A stretch of 64,000 nt of DNA from Arthrobacter roseus (GTDB lineage Bacteria; Actinomycetota; Actinomycetes; Actinomycetales; Micrococcaceae): the NCBI RefSeq assembly GCF_016907875.1, contig NZ_JAFBCU010000001.1:2418001-2482000 (forward strand), written 5' to 3'. Shown here piece after piece: positions 26,796 to 36,233 of the stretch. Position 1 is the stretch's first letter, and each line of letters starts with the position of its first letter. The notes under the pieces are model-generated. The model ran no database searches. It saw only the letters and a program-made list of their open reading frames with translations, and was not told the DNA's origin. The position numbers were made by a program, and so were the translations under genes.

Positions 26796-27305
26796 CTAGC
26801 CGTCTACATGACGGAGGTGCCGGCGGCGAATGAGCCGAGGCAGGACAACCCAGAGACCGATAACAACTGCCGCCAGCCCCAGGGCCGTGACTGTGCCTGC
26901 GGCCCGGCCTAGGACGATGTCGAAAATCAGGCCGACTGTACCCATGAGGATTAACGCCACCAAAAGCATCGCTACCCGTAGGATTCGGTCGCTGTTGACG
27001 ACGAGCGCCTCCTTGATGTGTAGCTGGAAGAATGTGCGATGCATAACGACGGTAGCGAGCAGGAGAACGGTGATGAGCGCCGCAAGAATGACGAGGATCA
27101 GATACACGGTCACCTGAAAGGGATCAAGGTCTGGAAACCGCGCCTGAAAGGGCAGCGTGAGCAAGAATCCGACAAGAATCTGGATACCTGTTTGAAGGAC
27201 CCTCAGCTCCTGCAGAAGCTCATGCCAGTTACGATCCAACCGTTGAAGACTGGATTCATTGCGTCCATCACTCTGGGCAGTCACCACGTTGTGTCTTTTG
27301 GTCAT
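26796..27305 (-). CDS. DUF6328 family membrane protein
   Basis: 169 residues from ATG 27305 (MTKRHNVVTAQ); a start at 27362 is open but adds only a basic Pro/Arg stretch. A soluble N-terminal part with RNWHELLQELRVLQTGIQIL leads into four likely membrane helices: GFLLTLPFQ, TVYLILVILAALITVLLLAT, VAMLLVALILMGTVGLIFDI and VTALGLAAVVIGLWVVL. The motif LQELRVxQTGxQILxGFLL is characteristic of DUF6328. Function unknown. It converges with pspA and ends in RRRHLRHVDG. Confidence 0.75.
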   Translation of the reverse strand: MTKRHNVVTAQSDGRNESSLQRLDRNWHELLQELRVLQTGIQILVGFLLTLPFQARFPDLDPFQVTVYLILVILAALITVLLLATVVMHRTFFQLHIKEALVVNSDRILRVAMLLVALILMGTVGLIFDIVLGRAAGTVTALGLAAVVIGLWVVLPRLIRRRHLRHVDG

Positions 27306-27438
27306 CGCAACAGTGTACGGCGGCCGCTCTAACCGGGGTCGGGGTCTCTCTGCCCATGTCACCCGGCGCAGGCACTGAAACTGGCATCAGGGGGGTGACC
27401 TGGCGGTGTCGCTAGCCCGGCTTTGGTACACAACGCAA

Positions 27439-27469
27439 GAATGGCCCGGTCCAAGGGACCGGGCCATTC
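27439..27469 (-). terminator. Intrinsic terminator after tRNA-fMet
   Basis: Perfect 14-base inverted repeat (arms 27439-27452 and 27456-27469) with a 3-base loop, 10 bases past the tRNA 3' end on the - strand. Downstream on that strand is CTTGCGTTGTG, moderately U rich. It is the natural stop for the tRNA transcript. Confidence 0.75.
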
Positions 27470-27478
27470 TCTCTTACG

Positions 27479-27552
27479 TTGCGGGGACAGGATTTGAACC
27501 TGTGACCTCTGGGTTATGAGCCCAGCGAGCTACCGAACTGCTCCACCCCGCG
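27479..27552 (-). tRNA. Initiator tRNA-Met (CAT anticodon)
   Basis: 74 nucleotides with anticodon loop CTCATAA. Three features mark it as the initiator: an unpaired C1-A72 at the acceptor top (5' CGCGGGG with 3' CCCCGCA), three consecutive G-C pairs in the anticodon stem (CTGGG with CCCAG), and the D-arm GAGCAGTTCGGTAGCTC close to bacterial fMet tRNAs. The CCA end is not encoded (ACG follows). It stands alone between UPF0182 and DUF6328 genes. Confidence 0.95.
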
Positions 27553-27563
27553 GCGTTGATATA

Positions 27564-27593
27564 ACTATAACAACCCGCGGGGCAGAACAACAA
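27564..27593 (-). promoter_or_regulatory. Probable promoter of tRNA-fMet
   Basis: On the - strand TTGTTG (27593-27588) and TATAGT (27569-27564) lie 18 bases apart, with the -10 about 12 bases before the tRNA 5' end, leaving a leader of only a few bases. It fits in the short gap after the UPF0182 stop. Confidence 0.45.
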
Positions 27594-27601
27594 ATCGGGC
27601 T

Positions 27602-30600
27602 CTAAGAGCCGGATTCCGTATCAGTTTCAGGCGACTCCGAAGGTTTCGGAGCACTGCCATCCTCTGCAGGAGGAGCTTCACCGCTGATTTTTGCCTCGGC
27701 CTCCATAGCCTTGGCAATCGCGGCGTCGAGCTTCTTTTGAGCTTCGCCGTATGCTGCGAAGTCCCCCTTGGCCAAAGCCTCCTGGCCTTCCTGCAAAGCG
27801 GTTCCAGCAGCAGCCAGTGCGTCCTTGAGGTTTTCCTCGGACGTTGCATCGCCCTTTGGCGCCTCAGACTCGGGCGTTTCACCGCCTGTTTCGCCGACAT
27901 TGTCGACATCACCGGCAGCTGCGCCCGAGTCTCCCTCGAAGACCTGATCCAGAGCTTCGTCCAGAGTCGGTGCAAAGCCAACATTCTCACCGAAGCTCAC
28001 CAGAACACGCTGAAGCGTGGGGTAGGAAGAGCTGCCAGAGGATTGGACATAGACCGGCTGGACATACAGGATTCCGCCGCCGATGGGCAACGTCAGCAGG
28101 TTCCCACGCTTAACTTCCGAAGCTCCCCGGCTCAACAGGTTCAACTCTGTTGATACTGATGGGTCCGAGTTGAACTTATTCTGAGCCTGACCGGGACCGG
28201 GCACGGCGTCAGAGCGCGAAGTGTCGAGCAGCCGTAGCGTGCCATAGCCTTCGGCCTTTACACCATCCTTATCGCCGGCATCCGCGTCCGCAGCCAAGAA
28301 CCCGTACAAGACGTTACGAGCTTCCTCGGTGGGGTTGGAGGCGGACGGAACGAACGGCGTCGTGAGGGAGAAAGACGCTTCCTCTTGCTTCGGCATCTGC
28401 AGAGACAGATAGAAAGGAGGCTGCTTCACATTCGAATCCTCCGGCAATGTCGGATCATCCGGAACACTCCAAGCATCGATATTGGAGTAGAACGTGTCGG
28501 CATTCGTCACATGGTAACGCGCCATCAATTCCCGCTGAACCTTAAACTGGTCCTCCGGATAGCGCACATGAGACATCAGTTCGCCGGGCATCTCAGAGTA
28601 CGGCTTCAAGGCTGTGGGAAAAATACTCTGCCACGCCTTGAGAATCGGGTCCTCGTCATCCCACGCGTACATCGTCACGGAACCGTCATAGGCATCCACT
28701 GTGGCCTTCACCGCATTACGAATATAATTGACGTTCTCCGCAGGCAGTACTCCTCCGCCCGGGCTCAGGGAATCCCTCGTCGCAGCCTGGAGTTCCTGAG
28801 GCGTGGAGTATGGGAAATTGTTGCTGGTGGTGTAACCATCAACAATCCACTTCACCCTGCCATCGATGATCGCGGGATACACGTTACTGTCAATCGTCAG
28901 GTACGGAGCCAGCTTTTTGATCCGCTCACGGGGGTCCCGTTCGTAAAGAATCTGGGATTCCTCATTGACCACGTCCGAGAGCAAAAGATCCGTGGACTGG
29001 AACTTGATGGAGTACGCGAGCTTGTTGAACAAGTTCCCGACGCTTGGACCGCCGTCGCCCCTGAAGGTGTTCTTGGCCTCTTCTCCACCTTCTTCACCCT
29101 GAGGCCGGTCGACTTCCTGCGGTTCCGCACCCTCAGGTGCACCAACAACCGAATACTCAGGTGAGAACTCGCCGAAGTAGATGCGGGGCTCATAGGTGGA
29201 ATCATTACCCAGCACACCACTAGAGGGAATACCGGAAAGCATGAAGGCGGGCTTGCCATCAGGCTGAACCTTGGATCCATATGCTGCGACGACCCCATAG
29301 CCGTGCGTGTAGAGCGCATGCTGATTGAGCCAGTTGTCAGGAACGCCGTCCGTATTCAGCTCGCGGACCGCGATGACGGTGTCCTTGGTCTCGCCGTCGA
29401 CTTCGTAGCGGTCCACATTAAGCGTTTCGTCGAACTTGTAATACTGGCGGAACTGCTGTAACTGACTGAACGTATCAGAGACCAGGTTGGGGTCCAGCAG
29501 CCGGATATTCGCCGTTGTCTCCGCGTCTTCGCGCAGCGCACCGGCTTGCGCTTCCGAGGTGGCGTCATAGGTGGTGACCTGCGTATCCTCCAGACCGTAG
29601 GCCAACCGCGTCAAGTCGATGTTTCGCTGAATGTACTCACGTTCCTTGCTCTGCTCGGAGGGCGTCACCTCGAAGCGCTGGATGACCCACGGATACACGC
29701 CACCGGCCAGGATGCCGGTGATCAGCAGCATCGCGGTCCCGATAACAGGCAGACGCCATTTACCCACGACTGCGGCCACAATGAACAGAGCCGCCACAAT
29801 AATCGCCGCGATGGCGAGGATCGCCTTGGTCGGGATAACGGCAGCCACATCTGTATAGAGGGCCCCGGCCCACTTACCGTCAGTGCTCTGCAGCGTCGCG
29901 TACCGATCCAACCAGAGATTCACGCCCTGAAGAATCAGGAACAGCGCAGCGGTGATGGAAATCTGCACTCGAGCAGCTTTGCTGGTGAAGATGCCCTTCT
30001 CCTCCAGCCGGATGCCACCGTAGAGATAGTGGGTCAGGATTGCCACGATTCCGCTGATGACCACCGCGGTCATCAGGAAGCCGAGCACAAAATTGAAGAA
30101 GGGGAGAGTGTAGAGGTAGAAACTGAAGTCGAGGCCGAACTCGGGATCTGTCTGGCCGAAGGGCACCTGATGGAAGAACAGAAGAACATTCTGCCACTGC
30201 GACGCCGCCGCCGTACCGGCAAACACTGCCACAGCAACGGGTATCCCCAGCATCACGGCACGGCGGACCGGCTCCAGCTGCTCCTGATATCTGTTCAGGT
30301 TGTCCTGCATGGCATTATCCGGGGCATACACGGGACGCGATTTGTACGCCACCCGCAGGCTGAGATAAATCGACGCCCCCACTACGAAGAACGCGCTGAG
30401 GAACAAGGCGATCTGCGTAATATTTTCCGTCACAAAGACGTCAAGGTATCCAAGCTGCTGATACCAGAGAACGTCCGCATATACCTGCGTCATGAAAACA
30501 AACGCGACGACGATGATTCCGACAATAATCAGTGTCGGAATTAGCGGGCTACGACGGCCGTTTTTTCCTTGATTGCTCGGTCTGGGCGGAAAGGGCCGGT

Positions 30601-30616
30601 CTGGTCCGGAAGTCAC
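27602..30616 (-). CDS. UPF0182 family large membrane protein
   Basis: 1004 residues, near the usual size of UPF0182. Seven likely membrane helices lie in the first 320 residues, beginning with [20 protein letters not shown], and a large outside part follows with [39 protein letters not shown] and [13 protein letters not shown], all typical of this family. The end (about 880-1004) is an Ala/Glu/Pro-rich acidic tail containing a short predicted helix ([20 protein letters not shown]). Its function is not known. It lies 174 bases downstream of the PDZ-Lon gene on the same strand, the same order as in mycobacteria. Confidence 0.93.
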   Translation of the reverse strand: MTSGPDRPFPPRPSNQGKNGRRSPLIPTLIIVGIIVVAFVFMTQVYADVLWYQQLGYLDVFVTENITQIALFLSAFFVVGASIYLSLRVAYKSRPVYAPDNAMQDNLNRYQEQLEPVRRAVMLGIPVAVAVFAGTAAASQWQNVLLFFHQVPFGQTDPEFGLDFSFYLYTLPFFNFVLGFLMTAVVISGIVAILTHYLYGGIRLEEKGIFTSKAARVQISITAALFLILQGVNLWLDRYATLQSTDGKWAGALYTDVAAVIPTKAILAIAAIIVAALFIVAAVVGKWRLPVIGTAMLLITGILAGGVYPWVIQRFEVTPSEQSKEREYIQRNIDLTRLAYGLEDTQVTTYDATSEAQAGALREDAETTANIRLLDPNLVSDTFSQLQQFRQYYKFDETLNVDRYEVDGETKDTVIAVRELNTDGVPDNWLNQHALYTHGYGVVAAYGSKVQPDGKPAFMLSGIPSSGVLGNDSTYEPRIYFGEFSPEYSVVGAPEGAEPQEVDRPQGEEGGEEAKNTFRGDGGPSVGNLFNKLAYSIKFQSTDLLLSDVVNEESQILYERDPRERIKKLAPYLTIDSNVYPAIIDGRVKWIVDGYTTSNNFPYSTPQELQAATRDSLSPGGGVLPAENVNYIRNAVKATVDAYDGSVTMYAWDDEDPILKAWQSIFPTALKPYSEMPGELMSHVRYPEDQFKVQRELMARYHVTNADTFYSNIDAWSVPDDPTLPEDSNVKQPPFYLSLQMPKQEEASFSLTTPFVPSASNPTEEARNVLYGFLAADADAGDKDGVKAEGYGTLRLLDTSRSDAVPGPGQAQNKFNSDPSVSTELNLLSRGASEVKRGNLLTLPIGGGILYVQPVYVQSSGSSSYPTLQRVLVSFGENVGFAPTLDEALDQVFEGDSGAAAGDVDNVGETGGETPESEAPKGDATSEENLKDALAAAGTALQEGQEALAKGDFAAYGEAQKKLDAAIAKAMEAEAKISGEAPPAEDGSAPKPSESPETDTESGS

Positions 30617-30790
30617 TCGTTACCTCATCGTTGAAAGCAGTGGATTGCAGCGTCCCTTGCGGCACAATCGACGCGGACCTGTCACCAGATCCCACGAACG
30701 AACAGCCAGCCGAGTTCCGCTGTCCCCCCATTCTGCCCTGCCATGTGGGTATGAGCCACCCAACACCACGTTTCTATCGCCGCCTACCAC

Positions 30791-31888
30791 TCAGCCAGTA
30801 CAGGAAGAAACACTCGCATCCGGGTCACTGGCCAGTTTCTTCACCGCGTCGTGCGCTTGATCCAGAGTGGAAACCTTCACCACAGTGAGACCCTCAGGGA
30901 CATGACCGGTGACCTCTTCGCAGTTCTCTGAAGGCGCAAGGAAGAACTCAGCCCCTGCGTCGCGAGCACCGACCATCTTTTGCTGGATTCCGCCGATGGG
31001 GCCAACCAGACCGTCCACACTGATAGTGCCCGTTCCGGCGAACTCCCGACCGCCTGTGAGATCACCAGCTTCCAGCTTGTCGATGATTCCCAAAGCGAAC
31101 ATCATCCCCGCAGACGGACCGCCAACATTGTTTAAAGCAATATTGACCGAGAAGGGGAAGGAGAAGTCGGTCCGCAGGTAAACGCCCAACTGAAATTGGC
31201 CATCTTCCGACTCAGAAGGGGCAATCTCCACCTGCTGCTTCCCGCCATCGCGCTCCACGGTCATGGTGACCGGCTCGCCGTCGGACTCGTTCAGAGCAGT
31301 CCGCAAAAAGTCCAGGTCCTCGATCGGTTGTCCGTTGATCTCGAGCAGCACGTCCTCCGGCTCCAGGATGGAGGCCGAGACGGACTCCTCAGCAAAGTCG
31401 ATAACCACTAGCTCTTGACCGAAATCAATATCTTCATGCTCCAGCGCGGCCGCGACGGCAGCATCCTGAGATGACGTCATGGCCGCTGCGTTCTGCTCCT
31501 GGATCTCCTGACCCGTAGTACCCGGAGGATAGACAAGTTCCACAGGCAAAACGGCCTTCGCTGGATCCAGCCAGGCACGTGCTACGTCGAAGAAGCTGAC
31601 GGCGTCTCCCGGTCCCCCATAGACATATACCGTGGTCAGACTCAGGCTGCCGTCCGCAGGGAAGCTCTCGCGGCCCTTGATCTGGATCAGCGGGGCGCCC
31701 TGCGACTCTCCGATGGTGTTGATTGCAGGACCCGGCGCCTCAACCACGTACGGAACAGGCAGCAGCACAGCGACGGCGCCAAGAACGATAGCCAGCAGGC
31801 CTGACACGAGCATCGCAACCGTCCGTGGATCGCGGCGTTCCTTGCGATCAGCAGTTGCTGGTACCGGCTTGTCATGTGCGTCGGTCAC
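30791..31888 (-). CDS. PDZ and Lon-like (S16) membrane protease, YlbL family
   Basis: 365 residues from GTG 31888. One membrane helix (about 24-46), a PDZ-like domain (about 150-225; EPEDVLLEINGQPIEDL) and a C-terminal Lon-type proteolytic domain. The Ser-Lys dyad is visible: Ser259 in GGPSAGMMFALGIID and Lys304 in GGIQQKMVGARDAGA. No AAA+ domain, so it is an ATP-independent membrane protease like Bacillus YlbL. It lies upstream of UPF0182 on the same strand and divergent from the DUF2342 gene. Confidence 0.9.
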   Translation of the reverse strand: MTDAHDKPVPATADRKERRDPRTVAMLVSGLLAIVLGAVAVLLPVPYVVEAPGPAINTIGESQGAPLIQIKGRESFPADGSLSLTTVYVYGGPGDAVSFFDVARAWLDPAKAVLPVELVYPPGTTGQEIQEQNAAAMTSSQDAAVAAALEHEDIDFGQELVVIDFAEESVSASILEPEDVLLEINGQPIEDLDFLRTALNESDGEPVTMTVERDGGKQQVEIAPSESEDGQFQLGVYLRTDFSFPFSVNIALNNVGGPSAGMMFALGIIDKLEAGDLTGGREFAGTGTISVDGLVGPIGGIQQKMVGARDAGAEFFLAPSENCEEVTGHVPEGLTVVKVSTLDQAHDAVKKLASDPDASVSSCTG

Positions 31889-31903
31889 GTGGGCTACTCT
31901 CTG

Positions 31904-32095
31904 TCAAATTCTCGAACTGTGGCGGAACCACTCCTGCACAACAGGCAGCAGCGCCAGCGATAAGCCTACGCCCCCGGGCCCTTTGCCCACAGCGAACGGG
32001 TATGGGTCCACGGCGACAACGCGCGCCACTGCCGGTAACGTGGTCACCGTGAGCGCGCGGATGACTGCCGCCAGTCTGACGCCAGAATTCCGCAC
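31904..32095 (-). CDS. Possible small protein, unknown
   Basis: A 63-codon frame from GTG 32095 that almost fills the 251-base divergent gap between the PDZ-Lon and DUF2342 genes and ends 15 bases before the PDZ-Lon start. The third codon positions are GC rich (about 70 percent), like real genes here, and the protein is hydrophobic with VDPYPFAVGKGPGGVGLSL. There is no ribosome-binding site, and I recognise no family. It could be a remnant or chance. Confidence 0.25.
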   Translation of the reverse strand: MRNSGVRLAAVIRALTVTTLPAVARVVAVDPYPFAVGKGPGGVGLSLALLPVVQEWFRHSSRI

Positions 32096-32139
32096 GCAAG
32101 ATCAAGCACAACAGTGCCTACTCAGGAGCGGTGTTAGCC

Positions 32140-33534
32140 ATGACTTCCCATCAGCCAAACGACGACGACACCCCCAAAGATCCCCTGTCTGAAATGCTTG
32201 CAAAGCTCTTCAGCGGTGATTCCTCGATCGATCCACAGGAGATCGCCAAGGCCGCAGGCATGCCTTCTGACCCCAACTCGATGGCCATGATGATGCAGCA
32301 GGTGCAGGCCATGTTCTCCGCACCCTCAGATGGTCCGGTCAATTGGCAGATGGCACACGAACAAGCACGCCGCGTCGCGGCGAGCGGCACAGACCCATCC
32401 GTGACAGCACAGCAGACCCGTGAAGTCGACGAAGCCCTGCGGATAGCAGAAATGTGGTTGGACCCCGTTACAGAGTTTCCGTCCACGTCGACTCTTGGGC
32501 GCGCATGGTCACGCGCTGAATGGGTGGAAGCGACTATGGACACCTGGAAGCAGCTGACCGAGCCCGTGGCCAACAGCATCGCAGAAGCACTTTCTGACGC
32601 GATTTCTGGTCAGCTCCCCGAAGAGATGAAATCCATGATGGGCGGAGCCTCCTCGATGTTCCGCAATATGGGCGGCGCCATGTTCGGACTGCAGCTCGGT
32701 CAGGCAGTTGGCGCGTTGTCCCGGGACGTGGTGAGTTCGACCGACATAGGAGTGCCGCTGGCAGAAGGAAAAATGGCGTTGTTGCCCGCGAATGTGCAGG
32801 CATTCGGCGAAGGCCTGGACATCCCGGAACAAGAAGTAAGAATTTTCCTTGCCGTTCGTGAGGCTGCCCATGCCCGTCTGTTCACGCATGTCCCGTGGCT
32901 ATCAGCTCACCTCTTTGGGACCATTGCCAGTTATGCCCGCGGCATTCGCATTGACCTCTCGAAGGTCGAAGACATTGCCCGCGACATCGACCCTTCTAAC
33001 CCAGAATCCATGCAAGCCGCACTCTCACAGGGCGTGTTCACGCCTGAGCGCACACCAGAGCAGGAAGCTGCGCTGGCAAGATTGGAAACCTCGCTCGCTC
33101 TCGTAGAAGGGTGGGTGGATGAACTGACCGCCGCGGCTACGGTCAACCTGCCATCGTCGTCCGCCCTGCGGGAAATGGTTCGACGCCGGCGGGCAACAGG
33201 AGGCCCCGCCGAACACGCCTTTGCCTCACTGGTGGGGCTCGAACTCCGGCCGCGGAGGCTCCGCGACGCGGCCACCCTCTGGGCCCATCTCACCGAAGAA
33301 CGCTCCATCTCAGGCCGCGACGCCGTGTGGGATCACCCTGACCTGCTACCCACGACCGAGGACCTCGACGACCCCGAAGGGTTCGCGGCACGACGCCAAC
33401 TCCTGGATGCCTCCGAGTCCGACGTCGACGCAGCACTGGCACGCCTCCTGGACGGCGAATTCGAAGACCCCGAAACCGATCAGGACGAATCCGGTGACAG
33501 CCCCTCCGAACCAGATGATTCCGGCAAGTCCTGA
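32140..33534 (+). CDS. DUF2342 family putative zinc-dependent metalloprotease
   Basis: 464 residues from ATG 32140; GTG 32131 is only 2 bases from the AGGAG at 32124-32128, so the ATG with an 11-base spacing is preferred. The family pattern is plain: MMMQQVQAMF near the start, FRNMGGAMFGLQLGQAVGAL, DIPEQEVRIFLAVREAAHARLFTHVPWL and FTPERTPEQEAALARLE. The REAAHARLF stretch carries the candidate metal/catalytic residues. Proteins of this family are often labelled hydrolase or zinc-dependent metalloprotease without solid biochemistry. The C terminus is acidic, and its last 55 bases overlap the convergent M48-like gene. Confidence 0.85.
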   Translation: MTSHQPNDDDTPKDPLSEMLAKLFSGDSSIDPQEIAKAAGMPSDPNSMAMMMQQVQAMFSAPSDGPVNWQMAHEQARRVAASGTDPSVTAQQTREVDEALRIAEMWLDPVTEFPSTSTLGRAWSRAEWVEATMDTWKQLTEPVANSIAEALSDAISGQLPEEMKSMMGGASSMFRNMGGAMFGLQLGQAVGALSRDVVSSTDIGVPLAEGKMALLPANVQAFGEGLDIPEQEVRIFLAVREAAHARLFTHVPWLSAHLFGTIASYARGIRIDLSKVEDIARDIDPSNPESMQAALSQGVFTPERTPEQEAALARLETSLALVEGWVDELTAAATVNLPSSSALREMVRRRRATGGPAEHAFASLVGLELRPRRLRDAATLWAHLTEERSISGRDAVWDHPDLLPTTEDLDDPEGFAARRQLLDASESDVDAALARLLDGEFEDPETDQDESGDSPSEPDDSGKS

Positions 33535-34100
33535 CCACTCAACCCGCGGCCAGCCGCGAAGGATACACCATCAAGAAACGCTCTAGCCTGCTCCAACTGC
33601 GGATAAACACTGAGTAGATCCCAGAAGTGTTTGCCGTGGGAAGGCACCAATAGATGGGCGAGTTCGTGGAGGAGAACGTAGTCAATCACCCAGCTGGGCA
33701 TTCCTTTGAGCTGGTCTGAAAGACGGATTGTTTTTCGGGACGGTGTTGCGGATCCCCAGCGCGTCGACTGATTCGAAACCCATCTGACCGAAACCGGCTC
33801 AGGGGCCCCCGGCAAGTAACTGCCTGAAAGTTTCAGAGCGCGACGGCGAAGCTCACTGTCCCGCTCTCTGCGGTCCGGTTTGCCGGGCTTGACCGGCTTT
33901 GACTCCAGCCTGCCGATCATTCGCTGGACCCATTCGCACTCCTGCTTTTTGGTGAAATACCCTGGAATTAACACCACTGCCGCACCGTTCCGGAAAGAGG
34001 CTGATACCGTACGTTTTCGTCGCGCCGAACGTCTGACCTCTACAGGCACGCCACTGGGCGTATGCGTCGGAACTGCCCAAGCGGCGATGGTCTTTCCCAC
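33480..34100 (-). CDS. YgjP/M48-like metallopeptidase (DUF45)
   Basis: 206 residues. The zinc motif HELAHLLVPSHGKHFWDLL combines HExxH with the downstream SHGxxFW of the YgjP/WrpA group. Upstream, RWGSATPSRKTIRLSDQLKGMP is the second typical segment. The N terminus is basic. Its last 55 bases overlap the convergent DUF2342 gene in another frame, giving it a Ser-rich end. It lies 3 bases from the end of uvrD2 on the same strand, so it is probably part of that transcript. Substrate unknown. Confidence 0.82.
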   Translation of the reverse strand: MGKTIAAWAVPTHTPSGVPVEVRRSARRKRTVSASFRNGAAVVLIPGYFTKKQECEWVQRMIGRLESKPVKPGKPDRRERDSELRRRALKLSGSYLPGAPEPVSVRWVSNQSTRWGSATPSRKTIRLSDQLKGMPSWVIDYVLLHELAHLLVPSHGKHFWDLLSVYPQLEQARAFLDGVSFAAGRGLSGQDLPESSGSEGLSPDSS

Positions 34101-34103
34101 TAG

Positions 34104-36233
34104 CTAAGCTTCCGCCAGAACGCGCAGTACCGCTTCACCGTACTTCTCAAGCTTTGAAGGGCCCACCCCCGACAACGCCGCGAGCTGTTCAAGGCTTTGC
34201 GGCCGCGCTTCAGCTATTGCTGCAAGAGTGGCGTCGGTAAAGACTACAAAAGCCGGTACCTCAGTGCTCTTGGCTTCACCAAGCCGCCAAGATCTCAGCG
34301 ACTCAAAAACTGCCTCGTCATAGCCTGGTGGGCAGTCCGAGCACCGGCCGGTTTTCCGCTGCGCGCCGGTTGTCAGAAGATCTCCGCACTCACGGCACTT
34401 GGCCGGACCTGCAATCTTTCGTTGTGGGATGGTCGCGGACGCTTTGCGATTGTCGCGCTCAGTCCTTGGCCGGAGACCGTCGAGAAACCGTGACGGTTTC
34501 CGATGTGCCCGCCCACCGGGCGTTCGTGATGTAGACCAGGAAAGTGCCAAGTGAATACGCGCCCGGGTGATACCCACATAGAGGAGGCGGCGTTCCTCAT
34601 CAACCGCATCCGGGGTATCCGCGAAGGAAATCGGCATGAGTCCCTCGCTGAGCCCCACCAGAAATACCGCGTCCCATTCGAGCCCCTTTGCCGAATGCAA
34701 CGAAGCAAGAGTCACTCCCTGCATGGCGGGTGCATGCTGAGCCGCTGCACGCTCCTCCAGTTCCATGACAAAATCCGCCAACGTGAATCGGCCGCCCGGC
34801 ACTGAGATTCGATGTAGTTCAATGTCCTTGGCCAAAGAGACCAGGGCCGCCAGAGACTCCCATTTTTCGCGCACGGCACCGCTGCCGCGCGGCGCTTCCT
34901 CCGTGTATCCGAGAGAGGCCAGAATGTCGGGGACGAGCTGTGAAACCTGCTCATCGCCGACAGAGCGTGACGCAGCTTTCAACTGCAGCATGGCATCGCG
35001 TACCTCGCGGCGGGCAAAAAACCTCTCTCCCCCACGAAGTTGATAACCAATGCCGACCGCAGTCAGCGCCTGCTCGTATGCCTCCGACTGTCCGTTCGTC
35101 CTGTAGAGAATGGCGATGCTACCGGCCGCGACGTTCTCACCATCGATCAAACGACGGATTCTCGCCGCGACCTGGCTGGCCTCTGCTTCGTCATCCGAAC
35201 ACTCCGTGAACGTCGGGGCAGGCCCGGGCTGGCGTTGGGCCACGAGTTCAAGCGGAGTTGCCCACGAGGTCTTTTTTTCTCGCTCGGCCTCAGCCGTGCG
35301 GGCAGCAAGCAGCCCGTTGGCCAGTTGGACCACCTGCGGAGTGGACCTGTAGTCGCGCACTAGGCGAACGACGTCGGCCTCCGGATACCGTTCCGTAAAA
35401 CGCAGCAAGTGACGCGGGGTAGCGCCGGTGAAGGAATAGATTGTCTGACTGGCATCGCCCACAACGCACAGCTCCTGCCGGTCCCCCAACCAGAGGTCCA
35501 GCAGACGCTGCTGCAATGGTGAAACGTCTTGGTACTCATCCACAACAAAATGTCTGTACTGCTCCCGCACGGTGGCCGCCACCCTGGCATCCTCCTGCAG
35601 GATCCCGACGGTGATCAGCAGAACATCCTCGAAATCAATGACGTTTCGATCCGTTTTGACGTCTTCATAGGACTGGAAGATACGAGCAACGGTTGTTGTG
35701 TCGAATCCTGCCGGGGGTTCTCGCGTGGCTGCGGCGCGTGGATATGTTTCAGGGGTCAGCATGGACACTTTTGCCCATTCGATCTCCGCGGCCACATCTC
35801 TAATAGCCGCACGGTCGGTGCTCAGACGAAGGCGGCGCGCGGATTCGGCAATCATTCCCGCCTTGTGGTCCAACAGGTTCGGCATCGTTCCACCAACGGC
35901 CTGGGGCCAAAAAAACTGCAGCTGTCGAAGGGCTGCTGCATGGAACGTCCTTGCCTGCACCCCGCCCGCGCCGAGATCCCGGAGTCGGGTTCGCATTTCT
36001 GCTGCAGCTCGGGCCGTGAAAGTCACGGCGAGAACGCGTTGCGGCTGATATACCCCGGTGTGGACGCCGTAGGCTACCCGGTGCGTGATGGCACGGGTCT
36101 TGCCGGTTCCAGCGCCTGCCAGCACGCAGACCGGGCCACGAAGGGCTGTAGCCACCTGCCTCTGCTCGTCGTCGAGACCGGAAAGAACTGCCTCGTCGAT
36201 GGAGCGGTCCTGAAGTGAATGTGGCTCAGACAC
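34104..36233 (-). CDS. uvrD2: ATP-dependent DNA helicase UvrD2 (SF1, with HRDC domain)
   Basis: 709 residues. Motif I AGAGTGKTRA (residues about 38-47), motif Ia TFTARAAAEMR, motif II VDEYQDVSPLQ, motif III GDASQTIYSFTGA and motif VI LLYVGITRARIHL define a UvrD/Rep helicase. After residue about 590 come a four-cysteine block (CRECGDLLTTG and CSDCPPG) and a C-terminal HRDC domain (LAALSGVGPSKLEKYG). The four-Cys plus HRDC tail is the mark of mycobacterial UvrD2. Its start overlaps the nudC stop by 8 bases. Mycobacteria keep whiB7 beside this gene; none is seen here. Confidence 0.92.
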   Translation of the reverse strand: MSEPHSLQDRSIDEAVLSGLDDEQRQVATALRGPVCVLAGAGTGKTRAITHRVAYGVHTGVYQPQRVLAVTFTARAAAEMRTRLRDLGAGGVQARTFHAAALRQLQFFWPQAVGGTMPNLLDHKAGMIAESARRLRLSTDRAAIRDVAAEIEWAKVSMLTPETYPRAAATREPPAGFDTTTVARIFQSYEDVKTDRNVIDFEDVLLITVGILQEDARVAATVREQYRHFVVDEYQDVSPLQQRLLDLWLGDRQELCVVGDASQTIYSFTGATPRHLLRFTERYPEADVVRLVRDYRSTPQVVQLANGLLAARTAEAEREKKTSWATPLELVAQRQPGPAPTFTECSDDEAEASQVAARIRRLIDGENVAAGSIAILYRTNGQSEAYEQALTAVGIGYQLRGGERFFARREVRDAMLQLKAASRSVGDEQVSQLVPDILASLGYTEEAPRGSGAVREKWESLAALVSLAKDIELHRISVPGGRFTLADFVMELEERAAAQHAPAMQGVTLASLHSAKGLEWDAVFLVGLSEGLMPISFADTPDAVDEERRLLYVGITRARIHLALSWSTSRTPGGRAHRKPSRFLDGLRPRTERDNRKASATIPQRKIAGPAKCRECGDLLTTGAQRKTGRCSDCPPGYDEAVFESLRSWRLGEAKSTEVPAFVVFTDATLAAIAEARPQSLEQLAALSGVGPSKLEKYGEAVLRVLAEA

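Noticed and set aside
29546-30544. Open frame of about 330 codons on + opposite UPF0182
   Set aside because: Antisense shadow; composition is His, Arg and Gln rich and no domain is recognisable.
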